In this document: one piece after another, positions 10,084-19,289 of the stretch
Layout: every line of letters starts with the position of its first letter
How positions within the stretch are numbered: the stretch's first letter is position 1
NCBI GenBank assembly: GCA_035693615.1
Contig: DASSGH010000043.1
Span: forward strand, 124,001-188,000
Direction of reading: 5' to 3'
DNA length: 64,000 nt
Source: VAZQ01 sp035693615
Lineage (GTDB): Bacteria > Pseudomonadota > Alphaproteobacteria > Rhizobiales > Xanthobacteraceae
Made by a program: the position numbers and the translations under genes
Notes under the pieces: generated by a model
Told to the model about the DNA's origin: nothing
What the model saw: the letters and a program-made list of their open reading frames with translations, nothing else
The model's database searches: none

Positions 10084-11351
10084 GGAGTGGCGGTCCGCGG
10101 CAGGCCCGCGCTCGGACTACCTTTCCCTTTCTCGCTTCCGCGCTTGCCACGCGCGCCGTCGGGACGCGGCCGCCCGGCGGGCGCGATCTGGCCTGCGTCC
10201 TCCGCATCGGATACCGCGACCTGCGTGCCCTCGGTGAGCCGGGCAAAACCGGTCGTGACCACCTGCTCGCCGGACTGCAGGCCGGTGGCGACCACGGCGC
10301 GTGAATCGTCCTGCTGCGTCAGCGTCACCGGCCGCACCGTGACCGTGTTGTCCTGCTTGAGCACGTAGACGAATGCCCCGTTGGGGCCGCGCTGGATCGC
10401 CGCGGTGGGCACCACCACCGCCTGCCGCAGCGTATCGATGAGGACGCGAACATTCACGAATTGACCCGGCCAAAGCTGAAGGTCTTTATTGGGGAACTCG
10501 GCCCGCAGCTTCACCGTGCCGGTGGTCTGATCGACCTGATTGTCGATCACCGTCACCTTGCCTTTGTCGAGCGCGCCCTTGCCGTCGGTATTCAAGGCGT
10601 CGAGAGGTAGCTCGCCTTCGGCCATGCCCTTGTTGAGTTCGGGCAGATTCTGTTGCGGCAAGCTGAAGAATACCGAGATCGGTCGCAGCTGCGTGAGGAT
10701 CACGATCCCGGTCGCTTCCGCGCCGCGCACCAGGTTCCCGGCGTCGACCAGACGGATGCCGGTGCGGCCGGCAATCGGCGCGATGACGTCGGTGTAGGAC
10801 AGGACGGCGCGTGCGTTGTCGATCGCCGCTTGGTCGAGCTTGATCTGCGCCTCGAGCTGCGCAACCAGGGCCCTTTGGGTGTCGAGCTGCTGCTTGTTGA
10901 CCGCATTGGTCGCCGCCAGCCGGGTGTAGCGGTCGAGGTCGAGCCTGGCATTGGCGAGTTGAGCCTCGTCCTGCGCTTTCTTGGCGACGGTCTGATCGTA
11001 GGCGGCCTGGTAGGTGACGGGATCGATCTTGGCGAGGATGTATCCCTTGGGCACGTCCTGCCCTTCCGTAAACAAGACCTCCATGATCTTGCCGTCGACC
11101 TGTGAGCGCACCGTGACCGTGTTGAGCGCTTTCGCCGTGCCGACTCCGTCGAGATAGACCGGTACATCGGCCAGCCGCGCGGTGGTCGCGAGAACGGGAA
11201 CGGGACCGTTCGCCGCGGGACCGCCGCGGCGGCCGCCCTTCGATACCGCCGCCAGCGTTTGCTGCCAGTGCGGCATGTAGTAAACGCCGACCACCGCGGC
11301 GATGACGAGCGCGGCAATCAAGAACACCGTGATTCGCCGTTTGAGTGTCAT
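10080..11351 (-). CDS. mdtA: RND efflux periplasmic adaptor (membrane-fusion protein), MdtA-like
   Basis: 423 residues. An N-terminal uncleaved signal-anchor (FLIAALVIAAVVGVYY, about residues 10-25) is followed by a Gly-rich linker. The barrel-sandwich half-motif VRSQVDGKIMEVLFTEGQDV comes next, then a Q/A-rich alpha-helical hairpin (about 130-200), a beta-barrel and a membrane-proximal domain. The C-terminal tail from about residue 385 is Arg/Lys/Gly/Pro-rich and probably disordered. It bridges the two RND pump proteins to the outer-membrane channel. The start overlaps the upstream gene's stop by 4 bases and its own stop overlaps the MdtB start by 4, so the operon is tightly coupled. Confidence 0.93.
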   Translation of the reverse strand: MTLKRRITVFLIAALVIAAVVGVYYMPHWQQTLAAVSKGGRRGGPAANGPVPVLATTARLADVPVYLDGVGTAKALNTVTVRSQVDGKIMEVLFTEGQDVPKGYILAKIDPVTYQAAYDQTVAKKAQDEAQLANARLDLDRYTRLAATNAVNKQQLDTQRALVAQLEAQIKLDQAAIDNARAVLSYTDVIAPIAGRTGIRLVDAGNLVRGAEATGIVILTQLRPISVFFSLPQQNLPELNKGMAEGELPLDALNTDGKGALDKGKVTVIDNQVDQTTGTVKLRAEFPNKDLQLWPGQFVNVRVLIDTLRQAVVVPTAAIQRGPNGAFVYVLKQDNTVTVRPVTLTQQDDSRAVVATGLQSGEQVVTTGFARLTEGTQVAVSDAEDAGQIAPAGRPRPDGARGKRGSEKGKGSPSAGLPRTATP

Positions 11352-12799
11352 TGCAGCACCACGCCGGCCGCGGCTCCCGGCGGCATCCAGCCGCCGCCGA
11401 GCGCCTGAAAGAGACTCAACACGGCTTGCAACCGCGCAAGCCGTGCGAGCGAGTAATTGTCTTCCGCGGTGAACAGCGTCTGTTGCGTCTGCAGCACGGT
11501 GACGAGGTCAATGGTGCCTTCTCGCAGCCGCGCCTCCGAAAGCCGGAACGCTTCACGCGAACTGTTGACCACGATCTGCTGCAGACGCTCGCGCTCCAGC
11601 GACTCGGCGATGGCGATGAGCGCAATCTCCACGTCGCCAAAGCCGGAGAGAATGGTCTGGCAATAGACCTTCACCAGCTCGAACTGCTTTCCCTGCGCCA
11701 ATTCCAGCTGTCCCTCCAGGCGGAAACCGTCGAGCAGCGGCTGCGTGACGTTGAGCGCGATGTTGTAGAAAGCGTTTTGCGGGGTGAAGAGAAGCTTGAG
11801 CACGTTGCTTTCGTACCCGGCTTGGCCGGTCAGCGAAATGCTCGGGAAAAAGGCGGCGCGCGCCGCCTCGACGCTCGCATCCGCGGAGGCGAGGTTGGCT
11901 TCGGCAGCGCGGATGTCGGGGCGCTGGAACAGTAGCTCCGACGGCAGCCCGGGCGTGACGCGTGGGATCGCCAGCCGGTAGATATTGCCGCCTTTGATGA
12001 CGACCTCGACCGGTGGCTTGCCGATGAGCACGGCGAGGACGGCGATGTTCTGGCGCAGCGCCTGTTCGAAGATGGGGATGTTCGCGCGCACCTGGGCAAC
12101 GAGGCTTTCCTGCTGTGAGACGTCGAGTTGCGAGGCGGTGCCGGCTTCGAACCGCTGCTTGATGAGATTAAGAATCCGGCTGGCCGCCTCGACGTTGCTT
12201 TGGTTGATGCGCAGCCGGTCCTGTGCCGAGAGCACCTGGAAATAGGCATTGCCGACCGCCGCCATGGTCGAAAGCACGACCACCTCCTTGTTGAAGCGGC
12301 TGGCCACGGCGGTTTCCTGCGCCGCGCGCGAGAAAGCGCGGTTCTTGCCCCAGAAATCGATTTCGTAGCTGGCGTTGAGCGCGGCATGGAATAGGTTCCG
12401 CTCGGGGACGCCCGCGCCCGCGTTCCTGAAGCGCTCGGCAAAACCCGCGAAATCGACCTCGGGCAATAAGGCGGCGCCGACGATCTTGGCCTGCGCGTCG
12501 GCTTGTATGATGCGGCCGATGGCTGCGCCGATGTCGAGATTCTCGAGCTGCGCTTCCTCCATCAGGTTCGTGAGCTCGCGCGAGCGAAAGCTCCGCCACC
12601 AATCGAGCGGCGGCGGCGCGGACTCCCCCTTCCCGGCACCATATTTGGGCGGGATGTCGGGCGCGAGATCCGGCCGTGCGGTAGGAAAAGTACACCCGGA
12701 CAGCATTTGCACGAGAGTTAATCCCATAAACACGACGAAGACGGGGCAAAGGGCTCTCGTGCCGTTCGCCCGGGCACGCGTGCGCCACCCGCCGAACAT
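11348..12799 (-). CDS. Outer-membrane efflux lipoprotein, NodT/OprM family
   Basis: TolC-type outer-membrane channel for the RND pump, 483 residues from the start at 12799. The N terminus has an Arg-rich n-region, a hydrophobic stretch and a lipobox LSGC, so it is probably acylated. Two repeats of long coiled-coil helices with OEP motifs follow, such as LLFQRPDIRAAE and YEIDFWGKN. The frame is open to 12862, and another ATG at 12727 would leave only about ten residues before the lipobox Cys. 12799 is preferred because it gives a normal signal sequence, but no strong ribosome site decides it. It is the first gene of the operon; MdtABC-type operons more often lack the channel gene or carry it last. 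Confidence 0.9.
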   Translation of the reverse strand: MFGGWRTRARANGTRALCPVFVVFMGLTLVQMLSGCTFPTARPDLAPDIPPKYGAGKGESAPPPLDWWRSFRSRELTNLMEEAQLENLDIGAAIGRIIQADAQAKIVGAALLPEVDFAGFAERFRNAGAGVPERNLFHAALNASYEIDFWGKNRAFSRAAQETAVASRFNKEVVVLSTMAAVGNAYFQVLSAQDRLRINQSNVEAASRILNLIKQRFEAGTASQLDVSQQESLVAQVRANIPIFEQALRQNIAVLAVLIGKPPVEVVIKGGNIYRLAIPRVTPGLPSELLFQRPDIRAAEANLASADASVEAARAAFFPSISLTGQAGYESNVLKLLFTPQNAFYNIALNVTQPLLDGFRLEGQLELAQGKQFELVKVYCQTILSGFGDVEIALIAIAESLERERLQQIVVNSSREAFRLSEARLREGTIDLVTVLQTQQTLFTAEDNYSLARLARLQAVLSLFQALGGGWMPPGAAAGVVLQ

Positions 12800-13050
12800 G
12801 CGACCGGGTTTCAACGCTATGGACCCCCGTGAACACGGGGCTTTAGCGTTAACGCCACGCACGCCATCCCCACCCGCCTGCCAGCCAACTTGCCATATTA
12901 TCAGCCCGGCCTGTCCCGACCCACTTAATTAAAAGACATGTTGGGCGTGAGGCGGCACCGAAACGCCACTCGGCGCACGTCGCTTGGGCCTTCAAGCGGC
13001 TGATTCGAAACGGCTATTTCCGTCAGAGCGGGCCCGTGGGGTAAACCGGG

Positions 13051-13959
13051 CTAGGCGGCGACGTGGGTCTTCGCGTCCTTGGTGGCGGCGAGATACCAGT
13101 CGAGAATCTCGGCGCCGTTCCAGTGCAGCACGCCGGAAAAGCGGCGCGCATGGTCGTAGATGGCTTCGAGGTATTTGATCCGATGCGGTTGGCCGCTGAT
13201 GTAGGGATGAATCGCCAGCGCCATGATCTTGGCGCGCTTCTTTCCCTCGGCGTAAAGGCGATCGAATTGATCGATGGCGCGCCGGGCAAGGTATTCGCTT
13301 TCGTGATGCTGGATGATCATCATGCCGATGTCGTTGATCTCGACGGTGTAGGGAAGCGTGACGAGCGGCCCTTTGGCCGTGCGAATGACCGTCGGCTCGT
13401 CGTCATAGACCCAGTCGCCGATGTATTTCACGCCGGCGTTGACCAGCAGCTCCGGCGTTTCAAACGTCTGCGTCAGGCCCGGTCCCAGCCACCCGAGCGG
13501 GCGCGTGCCGGTGAAGCGCTCGAGGATATCCATGGAGCGATTGATCATCGCCGCCTGGTCTTCGACCTTATGGATCGGCATTTGGTCGTAGGCGTGGCCC
13601 ATGAATTCCCAGCGCAGGCGCTTGGCTTCCTCAGCGACGCGGGCGTAGTCCTCGCAGGTGCGCGCGTTGATGGCGAGCGTCGGCCGCAAGCCGAGCCGCT
13701 CGTAGAGCTCGAAGAAGCGCCATGCACCGACCCGCATGCCGTATTCGTGCCAGCTCCAGTGCGGTACATCGGGAAGGAGCGGCGCCCCAGTCGGCGCGGG
13801 AAGGACTTGGCGCGGCATCGGCCTGCCGATGTCCCACACTTCGTAATTGACGATGGTCCAGAACACGAGCCGCGCATCGCCCGGCAATTTGAGCGGCGGC
13901 CGGTCCACGATTGCGGAAAAATCGCAGCGCTCCCGCGGCAGCATAGGGGTAGTCGTCAT
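13051..13959 (-). CDS. Polysaccharide deacetylase family protein, PuuE-like
   Basis: 302-residue cytoplasmic protein of the NodB/polysaccharide-deacetylase superfamily, closest in feel to the PuuE/allantoinase-like branch. It has VFWTIVNYEVWD near the N terminus, SWHEYGMRVG, then WEFMGHAYDQMP and RPLGWLGPGLTQTFETPELL. A canonical Asp-His-His zinc triad cannot be pointed out with confidence, as is usual for PuuE-like members. No signal peptide is visible. The start at 13959 has AGGAGG about ten bases upstream; the frame is open further, but the extension is Arg/His-rich noise. It stands alone between the efflux operon and a divergent membrane-protein gene. Members often sit beside transporters of small organic ligands and act on amides or N-acyl compounds; the substrate here is unknown. 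Confidence 0.82.
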   Translation of the reverse strand: MTTTPMLPRERCDFSAIVDRPPLKLPGDARLVFWTIVNYEVWDIGRPMPRQVLPAPTGAPLLPDVPHWSWHEYGMRVGAWRFFELYERLGLRPTLAINARTCEDYARVAEEAKRLRWEFMGHAYDQMPIHKVEDQAAMINRSMDILERFTGTRPLGWLGPGLTQTFETPELLVNAGVKYIGDWVYDDEPTVIRTAKGPLVTLPYTVEINDIGMMIIQHHESEYLARRAIDQFDRLYAEGKKRAKIMALAIHPYISGQPHRIKYLEAIYDHARRFSGVLHWNGAEILDWYLAATKDAKTHVAA

Positions 13960-14110
13960 GAGATGGGCGCTCCTCCTGCGTTCTGCGGCATGATAGGGCT
14001 GCGCGCCGCGATGATCCACCGCGCACTCCCGTTGCATTGCGGTGCGACATCGTATTGACGCGCGCCCTCGCGGAGCCGGCTATGCTGTGCGAGGGCTTGG
14101 GAAGCGAAAG

Positions 14111-16561
14111 ATGGACCTGAGCAAGAGGCCGATGGTGTCCGCGGCCGGCGATCCCAGCGCGCGCTGGCTTGAACCGGCGCAGCCACCGCATGCCCGCGCG
14201 GTGGCGTGGCTTACGGCTCCATGGCGAGCGGGGATCTCGGTCGGGCGCCTTCCGCTGGCGCTCACGCTGTTGATGTTCATGGTCGCGTTCCTGCTTCCGG
14301 CCTGGCCCTGGCTTTCCGGTCGCATGACGATCCCGTGGGATGCGAAATCGCAATTCTTCCCGCAGGTGCAGTTTCTCGCGAGCTCGTTTGCGCGCGGCGA
14401 ATGGCCGTGGTGGTCTCCCAACGTCTTTGCTGGCTGGCCGCAGATTTCCGATCCCCAGTCGCTCTTGTTCTCCCCGCTTCACGTGTTGCTGGCAATCGCC
14501 AATCCCGCGGTCAGCCTGCGCGCCTTCGATGCCGTGACCTTCGCTTATTTGCTTCTCGGCGGCTTCGGCGTCATCCTGTTTTTCCACGATCGCGGCTGGC
14601 ATTCGGCCGGTGCGCTGGTCGCCGCGATGGCGTTCGCGCTCGGCGGCGCGGCCAGCGCGCGCATTCAACATACCGGCCAGATCATCAGCCTGGCCTATCT
14701 GCCGCTTGCCCTGTGGCTCTTATCCCGCGCGCTCGATCGCTCTTCGTGGCGGACGGGGCTCGGGGCCGGCGCGGTCGCCGGGTTGATGGCGCTCGATCGG
14801 GATCAAGTCGCGCTGCTGTCGCTTTACGTGCTCGCCGGATTTGTATTGGCGCATTGGTTCGCCGGACGGCAGGCGCTCGCCCGGATGCGCGCAAGCATCG
14901 CGCCGCTCGCCGCCGCTGTAGCCAGCGCCATGCTCATCGCCGCCGTGCCGATCGTCATGACCTTGCTGTTGGCCGCGCGGTCGAACCGCCCCGAAATCAG
15001 CTTCGCGTCGGCGGCGGCCGGCTCGATCCACCCCGTGCACCTCTTGCAGTTCGCGTTTGCCGATCTTTTCGGCGCCATGAACCCGCACGTCGACTATTGG
15101 GCGCCGGAAAGCCCGATCTGGGACGCCGCCTGGGGGTCGCCGGGTCTCTCTCTCTCCCAGAACATGGGGCTCGTTTACGCCGGCGGGCTGACCTTGGTCG
15201 CGCTCCTGTCCTTCGGCCTTATCCGCGGCCTTGCGTGGGCGCGCGAGGTCAGGGTCTTCACCATCGCTGCGGCCCTGGTGCTGCTTTACGCGCTTGGTGC
15301 TTACACGCCGGCGTTCCAGCTGATGTACGACCTGCTGCCCGCGGTGGCCCTCTACCGCCGTCCGGCCGACGCCACCTTCGTGCTGGTGGCGTTGATCGCG
15401 CTGATTGCCGGTTATCTCGTCCATCGCTGGCTCACCGGCACGGTGGCACCCGCGAGCCGCCTACAGCGCGCCTGTGAGATCACCTGCGGGATCGTGTTGG
15501 TCGCCGGCGCGTTGGCGCTGGCCCACTCCGTCGTCGGCATCGCTCCAGCCGTGGTGCCTGTCGCGAGCGCCGTCGTCTTCACGGCGGCGGCGATCGCGGT
15601 TCTGCTTTTCGCGCGGCGGCTGAATGCGCGCTCGCCACTTGCCGCCGCCGGTCTCGTGGTCGCGTTCATGGCCGTCGACCTGGGTTGGAACAACGCGCCG
15701 CATATTTCGACGGCGCTGCCAACCGATCAGTTCGAGGCGCTGCGCCCGAACACGAACGATGAGACGGTTCGGCTGCTCAAGGCCCGACTTGCCGCCGCCG
15801 CGGCGCCTGATCGGCGCGACCGCATGGAGTTCATCGGCATCGCCTATCACTGGCCGAACCTGTCGCTCGCCCAAGGCTTCGATCACCTGTTCGGCCACAA
15901 TCCGCTGCGGCTCTCCTGGTTTCGCGAGGCAACTCACGTGGGCGACACCGTCGCCATCCCCAGCCAGCGGATGTTCTCGCCGCTTTACCCGTCCTACCGT
16001 TCGGCCTTCGCAGACCTGTTCGGCGTTCGCTTCATCGCCACCGGCGTGCCGGTGGAAGAGATCGACTCTTCGCTGCAACCGGGCGATCTCAATTTCATCG
16101 CCCACACCGATGACGCTTACGTCTACGAGAATCCCCGCGCGCTGCCACGAGTGATGCTGCTGACGGACTGGCGTGTTGCCGATTTCGACGAGCTGTTGCG
16201 CAGCGGTTGGCCGCCAGTCGATCCACGGCGTACCGTGCTGCTGATGAAGGAACCGCGCGACGTCTCGGCGGCCCCGGCCGATGGCGGCGAGAATGCCGGC
16301 AGCGCGCGCCTTCTTCGCTACGGCAACACCGAAATCGTCGTGCGGGTCGAGGCGCCGGCCGGCGGCATCCTCCTGCTCAACGATGTCTGGCAACCGTGGT
16401 GGCGCGCCAGCATCGACGGGATCGATACTGAAATCCTCAGAGCCAACGTGATCTTTCGCGCCGTGGTCTGCCCGCGCGGCGGGCACGTGATCCGCTTCAG
16501 CTTCCATCCTTTCGCCGGCGCTTTCGCGGAAATGATGGAGAAATTGACGCGCGCGAGGTGA
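14111..16561 (+). CDS. YfhO-like polytopic membrane protein
   Basis: 816 residues with about a dozen hydrophobic segments between residues 55 and 500 and a soluble C-terminal part of about 270 residues. The first extracytoplasmic loop reads WDAKSQFFPQ followed by WSPNVFAGWP, the hallmark loop of YfhO/GT-C-like proteins, where the early acidic residue would be catalytic. The C-terminal part includes LLNDVWQPWWRASIDG, also typical of YfhO proteins. Family members are linked to glycosylation of cell-envelope polymers in Firmicutes; the role in Proteobacteria is not established. The start at 14111 follows a GAAGCGAAAG stretch; the open frame continues to 14042 but adds only Arg-rich sequence. It is divergent from the deacetylase gene. 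Confidence 0.8.
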   Translation: MDLSKRPMVSAAGDPSARWLEPAQPPHARAVAWLTAPWRAGISVGRLPLALTLLMFMVAFLLPAWPWLSGRMTIPWDAKSQFFPQVQFLASSFARGEWPWWSPNVFAGWPQISDPQSLLFSPLHVLLAIANPAVSLRAFDAVTFAYLLLGGFGVILFFHDRGWHSAGALVAAMAFALGGAASARIQHTGQIISLAYLPLALWLLSRALDRSSWRTGLGAGAVAGLMALDRDQVALLSLYVLAGFVLAHWFAGRQALARMRASIAPLAAAVASAMLIAAVPIVMTLLLAARSNRPEISFASAAAGSIHPVHLLQFAFADLFGAMNPHVDYWAPESPIWDAAWGSPGLSLSQNMGLVYAGGLTLVALLSFGLIRGLAWAREVRVFTIAAALVLLYALGAYTPAFQLMYDLLPAVALYRRPADATFVLVALIALIAGYLVHRWLTGTVAPASRLQRACEITCGIVLVAGALALAHSVVGIAPAVVPVASAVVFTAAAIAVLLFARRLNARSPLAAAGLVVAFMAVDLGWNNAPHISTALPTDQFEALRPNTNDETVRLLKARLAAAAAPDRRDRMEFIGIAYHWPNLSLAQGFDHLFGHNPLRLSWFREATHVGDTVAIPSQRMFSPLYPSYRSAFADLFGVRFIATGVPVEEIDSSLQPGDLNFIAHTDDAYVYENPRALPRVMLLTDWRVADFDELLRSGWPPVDPRRTVLLMKEPRDVSAAPADGGENAGSARLLRYGNTEIVVRVEAPAGGILLLNDVWQPWWRASIDGIDTEILRANVIFRAVVCPRGGHVIRFSFHPFAGAFAEMMEKLTRAR

Positions 16562-16689
16562 TCGAGCCGTGACGTTCGGCACTGCGGCCGATCCGATTCC
16601 TTTCTGGACCCGTGCAGCGCATATCGCATAAAGTCGCGGCCCGCGCGGGGCGGGGGCATGCGGTTCCCGCGCGTGATCCGAATGAAGCG

Positions 16690-17673
16690 ATGCCTATGAG
16701 CACCTCGCAGCGCGTTTCATCTCTCATCGCGGCCGCGGCGTTATCGCTCCTCTTGGCGGCGGCGTCGGTGGCGCAGGATTATCCGTCGCGCCCGATCAAG
16801 ATGATCGTGCCGTTCGGTGCCGGCGGTCCGACCGATATTTTCACGCGCTTGCTGGCCGAGGAGCTGCGCAAAGCGCTCGGCGAACCGTTAGTGATGGAGA
16901 ACCGGCCGGGTGCCGGAACCATCATCGGCACCGATGCCGCTGCAAAGTCGCCGCCGGACGGCTATACGCTGCTGATGATGTCCGCGACGCAGACGACGAC
17001 CGAGACATTGGTCCCCAACAAGTCGTACAAGTTGTTGCGCGACTTCGTGCCGGTGGCGTCGCTGCTCAATTCCGAATTGGTCATGGTCGTGCACCCCTCG
17101 GTGCCGGCGAACACGGTCGAGGAATTCATCGCGCTCGCCAAGGCGAAGCCCGGCGCGCTCAACTATGCCTCCTCCGGAGTCGGCTCGAATTATCACATGG
17201 CCGGCGAGCTTTTTAAGACCCTCACCGGCACGGATATCCTGCACGTGCCTTACAAGGGCAGCACTGGCGCCCGCAACGACATCATCAGCGGGCAAATCGA
17301 AATGATGTTCGACTCGGTGCCGAGCATGGCCCCGATGATCCAAGCCGGGCGCGTCAAAGCGCTCGGCACGACCGGCAAGGTGCGCTCGGCCATCCTTTCC
17401 GGAGTGCCGACATTGTCGGAAGCCGGGGTTCCCGGCTACGAAGCGACGATTTGGATCGGCTTGATGGCGCCGGCGGGCACGCCGCAGCCGATCGTCACGC
17501 GGCTCAACGCGGAGATCAACAAGATCCTCGCGCGCGCGGACGTGCGGCAGGCATGGGAGAAGCAGGGCGCAACGGCGATGGCGATGTCCCCCGATGAGTT
17601 CGGCGCTTACGTGCAGTCAGAGATCGACAAATGGGCCAAAGTCATCAACGCCAACGGCATAAAGCCCGAATGA
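16690..17673 (+). CDS. Tripartite tricarboxylate transporter (TctC/Bug-type) solute-binding protein
   Basis: 327-residue periplasmic binding protein with a Sec signal (SSLIAAAALSLLLAAASVAQ, cleavage about residue 29). The Bug-family start DYPSRPIKMIVPFGAGGPTD is followed by ENRPGAGTIIGTDAAAKSPPDGYTL in pieces, all classic for the family. It would capture a carboxylate or amide ligand. No TctA or TctB membrane gene is present in the window, so it is an orphan, as is common in Bradyrhizobium- and Bordetella-like genomes. ATG codons at 16690 and 16696 are both possible. An alpha/beta hydrolase starts 42 bases after the stop and is probably co-transcribed, hinting that the bound compound is an ester or amide (inference). 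Confidence 0.9.
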   Translation: MPMSTSQRVSSLIAAAALSLLLAAASVAQDYPSRPIKMIVPFGAGGPTDIFTRLLAEELRKALGEPLVMENRPGAGTIIGTDAAAKSPPDGYTLLMMSATQTTTETLVPNKSYKLLRDFVPVASLLNSELVMVVHPSVPANTVEEFIALAKAKPGALNYASSGVGSNYHMAGELFKTLTGTDILHVPYKGSTGARNDIISGQIEMMFDSVPSMAPMIQAGRVKALGTTGKVRSAILSGVPTLSEAGVPGYEATIWIGLMAPAGTPQPIVTRLNAEINKILARADVRQAWEKQGATAMAMSPDEFGAYVQSEIDKWAKVINANGIKPE

Positions 17674-17715
17674 GCGCGGGTGGACGGCGTTCTCACAACG
17701 AGGGGAGGAGCTAGC

Positions 17716-18651
17716 GTGAACAAGCCGCTTTCGTCTGTCGCCGCCATTCGCGGCGAGGAGCACTGGACCGACAAAGGCAGCGATGTGCGCCTGTTTCTGT
17801 GGAACAAGCACGGCGGGGATCCTTCCGGATCTGCGGGACGAATCTTGTTCGTGCACGGCTCATCCATGGCCTCGCAGCCGACCTTCGATCTGCAGGTGCC
17901 AGGTCGCGCGGACTCCTCGGTGATGGATTTCTTCGCCGCGCGCGGTTACGACACCTGGTGCGTCGATATGGAGGGCTATGGGCGCTCCACCAAGACCCGC
18001 GACAACAATGCGCCGATCGCCTATGGCGCCGACGACTGCTTCGTCGCCGCGGCCTATATCGAAAAACTGCGCGGCAAACGCCCGTTGCTCGTGTACGGAA
18101 TTTCATCCGGCGCATTGCGCGCGGCCCTGTTCACCCAGCGTCACCCTGGCATGGTCGCGCGGCTCGCGCTCGACGCCATGGTATGGACCGGCGAAGGTTC
18201 GCCGACCCTTGCCGAGCGGAGCAAACGATTGCCCGAGTTCCGCGCCAAAAACCGGCGCCCGATTGACCGCAAATTCGTGCGCTCGATCTTCGAGCGCGAT
18301 CATCCCGGCACCGCCGATGACACCGTCATCGAGGCATTCGCCGACGCCATTCTTGCGCTCGACGACTCGGTGCCGACTGGCACCTATGTCGACATGTGCG
18401 CCAATCTGCCGGTCTGCGATCCTGAGAAAATCCCCGTCCCCACCCTCATCATGCGTGGCGAATACGACGGCATCGCGAGCTTTGCCGACCTTCTGAAGTT
18501 TTTCGAATTGCTGCCCAATCCGGACAAGCAGTTCGCAGTGATGCCGGGCATCGCCCACGCCTCCTTTCACCAGAAGAACTACGCGATCTGCTATCACATC
18601 CTGGAAAGCTTCTTCTCGCAGCCGGCGCTGGTCTATCGCGGCGGGAATTGA
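17716..18651 (+). CDS. Alpha/beta-fold hydrolase
   Basis: 311-residue cytoplasmic hydrolase. The oxyanion turn is FVHGSSM, the nucleophile elbow GISSG, a likely acid lies near MRGEYDG, and the His is in PGIAHASF close to the C terminus, so the full triad is present. The start was set at the GTG at 17716 because AGGGGAGGAG at 17701-17710 lies 5 bases upstream. The in-frame GTG at 17680 lacks such a site. It follows the TctC-type binding protein closely. Substrate is unknown; lactonase, esterase, haloalkane dehalogenase-like or C-C hydrolase activities all occur in this fold. Confidence 0.87.
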   Translation: MNKPLSSVAAIRGEEHWTDKGSDVRLFLWNKHGGDPSGSAGRILFVHGSSMASQPTFDLQVPGRADSSVMDFFAARGYDTWCVDMEGYGRSTKTRDNNAPIAYGADDCFVAAAYIEKLRGKRPLLVYGISSGALRAALFTQRHPGMVARLALDAMVWTGEGSPTLAERSKRLPEFRAKNRRPIDRKFVRSIFERDHPGTADDTVIEAFADAILALDDSVPTGTYVDMCANLPVCDPEKIPVPTLIMRGEYDGIASFADLLKFFELLPNPDKQFAVMPGIAHASFHQKNYAICYHILESFFSQPALVYRGGN

Positions 18652-18721
18652 CCGCCCCCGCACGATCTCCACGGTTCTGCCATGCTGTGAGCGCAGGATC
18701 GACGGCGGAGGGGGGACAGCG

Positions 18722-19261
18722 ATGACCTTTCGACGACGCGCTGTGCGCCTTGGCGCGCGCTTGTCCATGCTTGCCGTGGCGGCGCTCCTTTGCGCCTGCG
18801 CCGAGCGCGATCTGCCGAGCGGCGAGCCGAGTTTTTATCGCAGCCTCGCCGCCAAGGACGCGCAGGTCGACGCGACCATGGCCGCCTCGATGATCTCCGG
18901 CTACCGCACCAACAACGGACTGACCCCCGTCACCATCGATCCCGAGCTGATGAAACTCGCCGAGGCGCAGGCGCAGGCCATGGCGAGCCGCGACACGCTC
19001 AGTCACGAGGTGGCGCGCAGCTTCCACGACCGCCTCAAAGGGGGCGGCTACCGCGCACATACCGCGGCGGAGAATGTCGGCGCCGGGTATCACACCCTGG
19101 CGCAAGCCTTCTCCGGCTGGCGCGATTCGCCGCCGCACCGCGACAATATGCTGCTCAAGGGCGCGACCCGCATGGGCATCGCTGCGGCCTATTCGCCGAA
19201 GTCCAAGTACAAGGTGTTCTGGGCGCTGATCTTGGCGGAGCCCGAAGAGGGACGTGGATAA
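18722..19261 (+). CDS. CAP-domain (SCP/PR-1-like) lipoprotein
   Basis: 179 residues. A twin-Arg-containing n-region and a hydrophobic stretch end in LLCAC, a plausible lipobox, so the protein is probably anchored in the envelope. The rest is one CAP domain: NNGLTPVTIDPELMKLAEAQ, then DTLSHEVA with the first His, AENVGAGY, and WRDSPPHRDNML with the second His, the usual two-His cleft. Ribosome site GGAGGGGGG precedes the ATG by about 6 bases. Bacterial CAP proteins are secreted; few have a known activity. The protein is short, a bare CAP domain with no partner domain. It is convergent with the DctP-like gene, 28 bases away. Confidence 0.88.
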   Translation: MTFRRRAVRLGARLSMLAVAALLCACAERDLPSGEPSFYRSLAAKDAQVDATMAASMISGYRTNNGLTPVTIDPELMKLAEAQAQAMASRDTLSHEVARSFHDRLKGGGYRAHTAAENVGAGYHTLAQAFSGWRDSPPHRDNMLLKGATRMGIAAAYSPKSKYKVFWALILAEPEEGRG

Positions 19262-19289
19262 ACCCGCTTTCGCGTCCTCGCAGCGGCGT

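Noticed and set aside
7369..10368. Two long open frames on the + strand (480 and 516 codons) opposite the RND pump genes
   Set aside because: They are antisense shadows of GC-rich coding sequence: Arg/His/Gly/Asp-rich, no domain recognisable, and the minus-strand frames are clear RND proteins.
12925..12932. TTAATTAA upstream of the efflux operon as an operator
   Set aside because: Only 8 bases, no wider symmetry, and no regulator gene next to it; likely chance.
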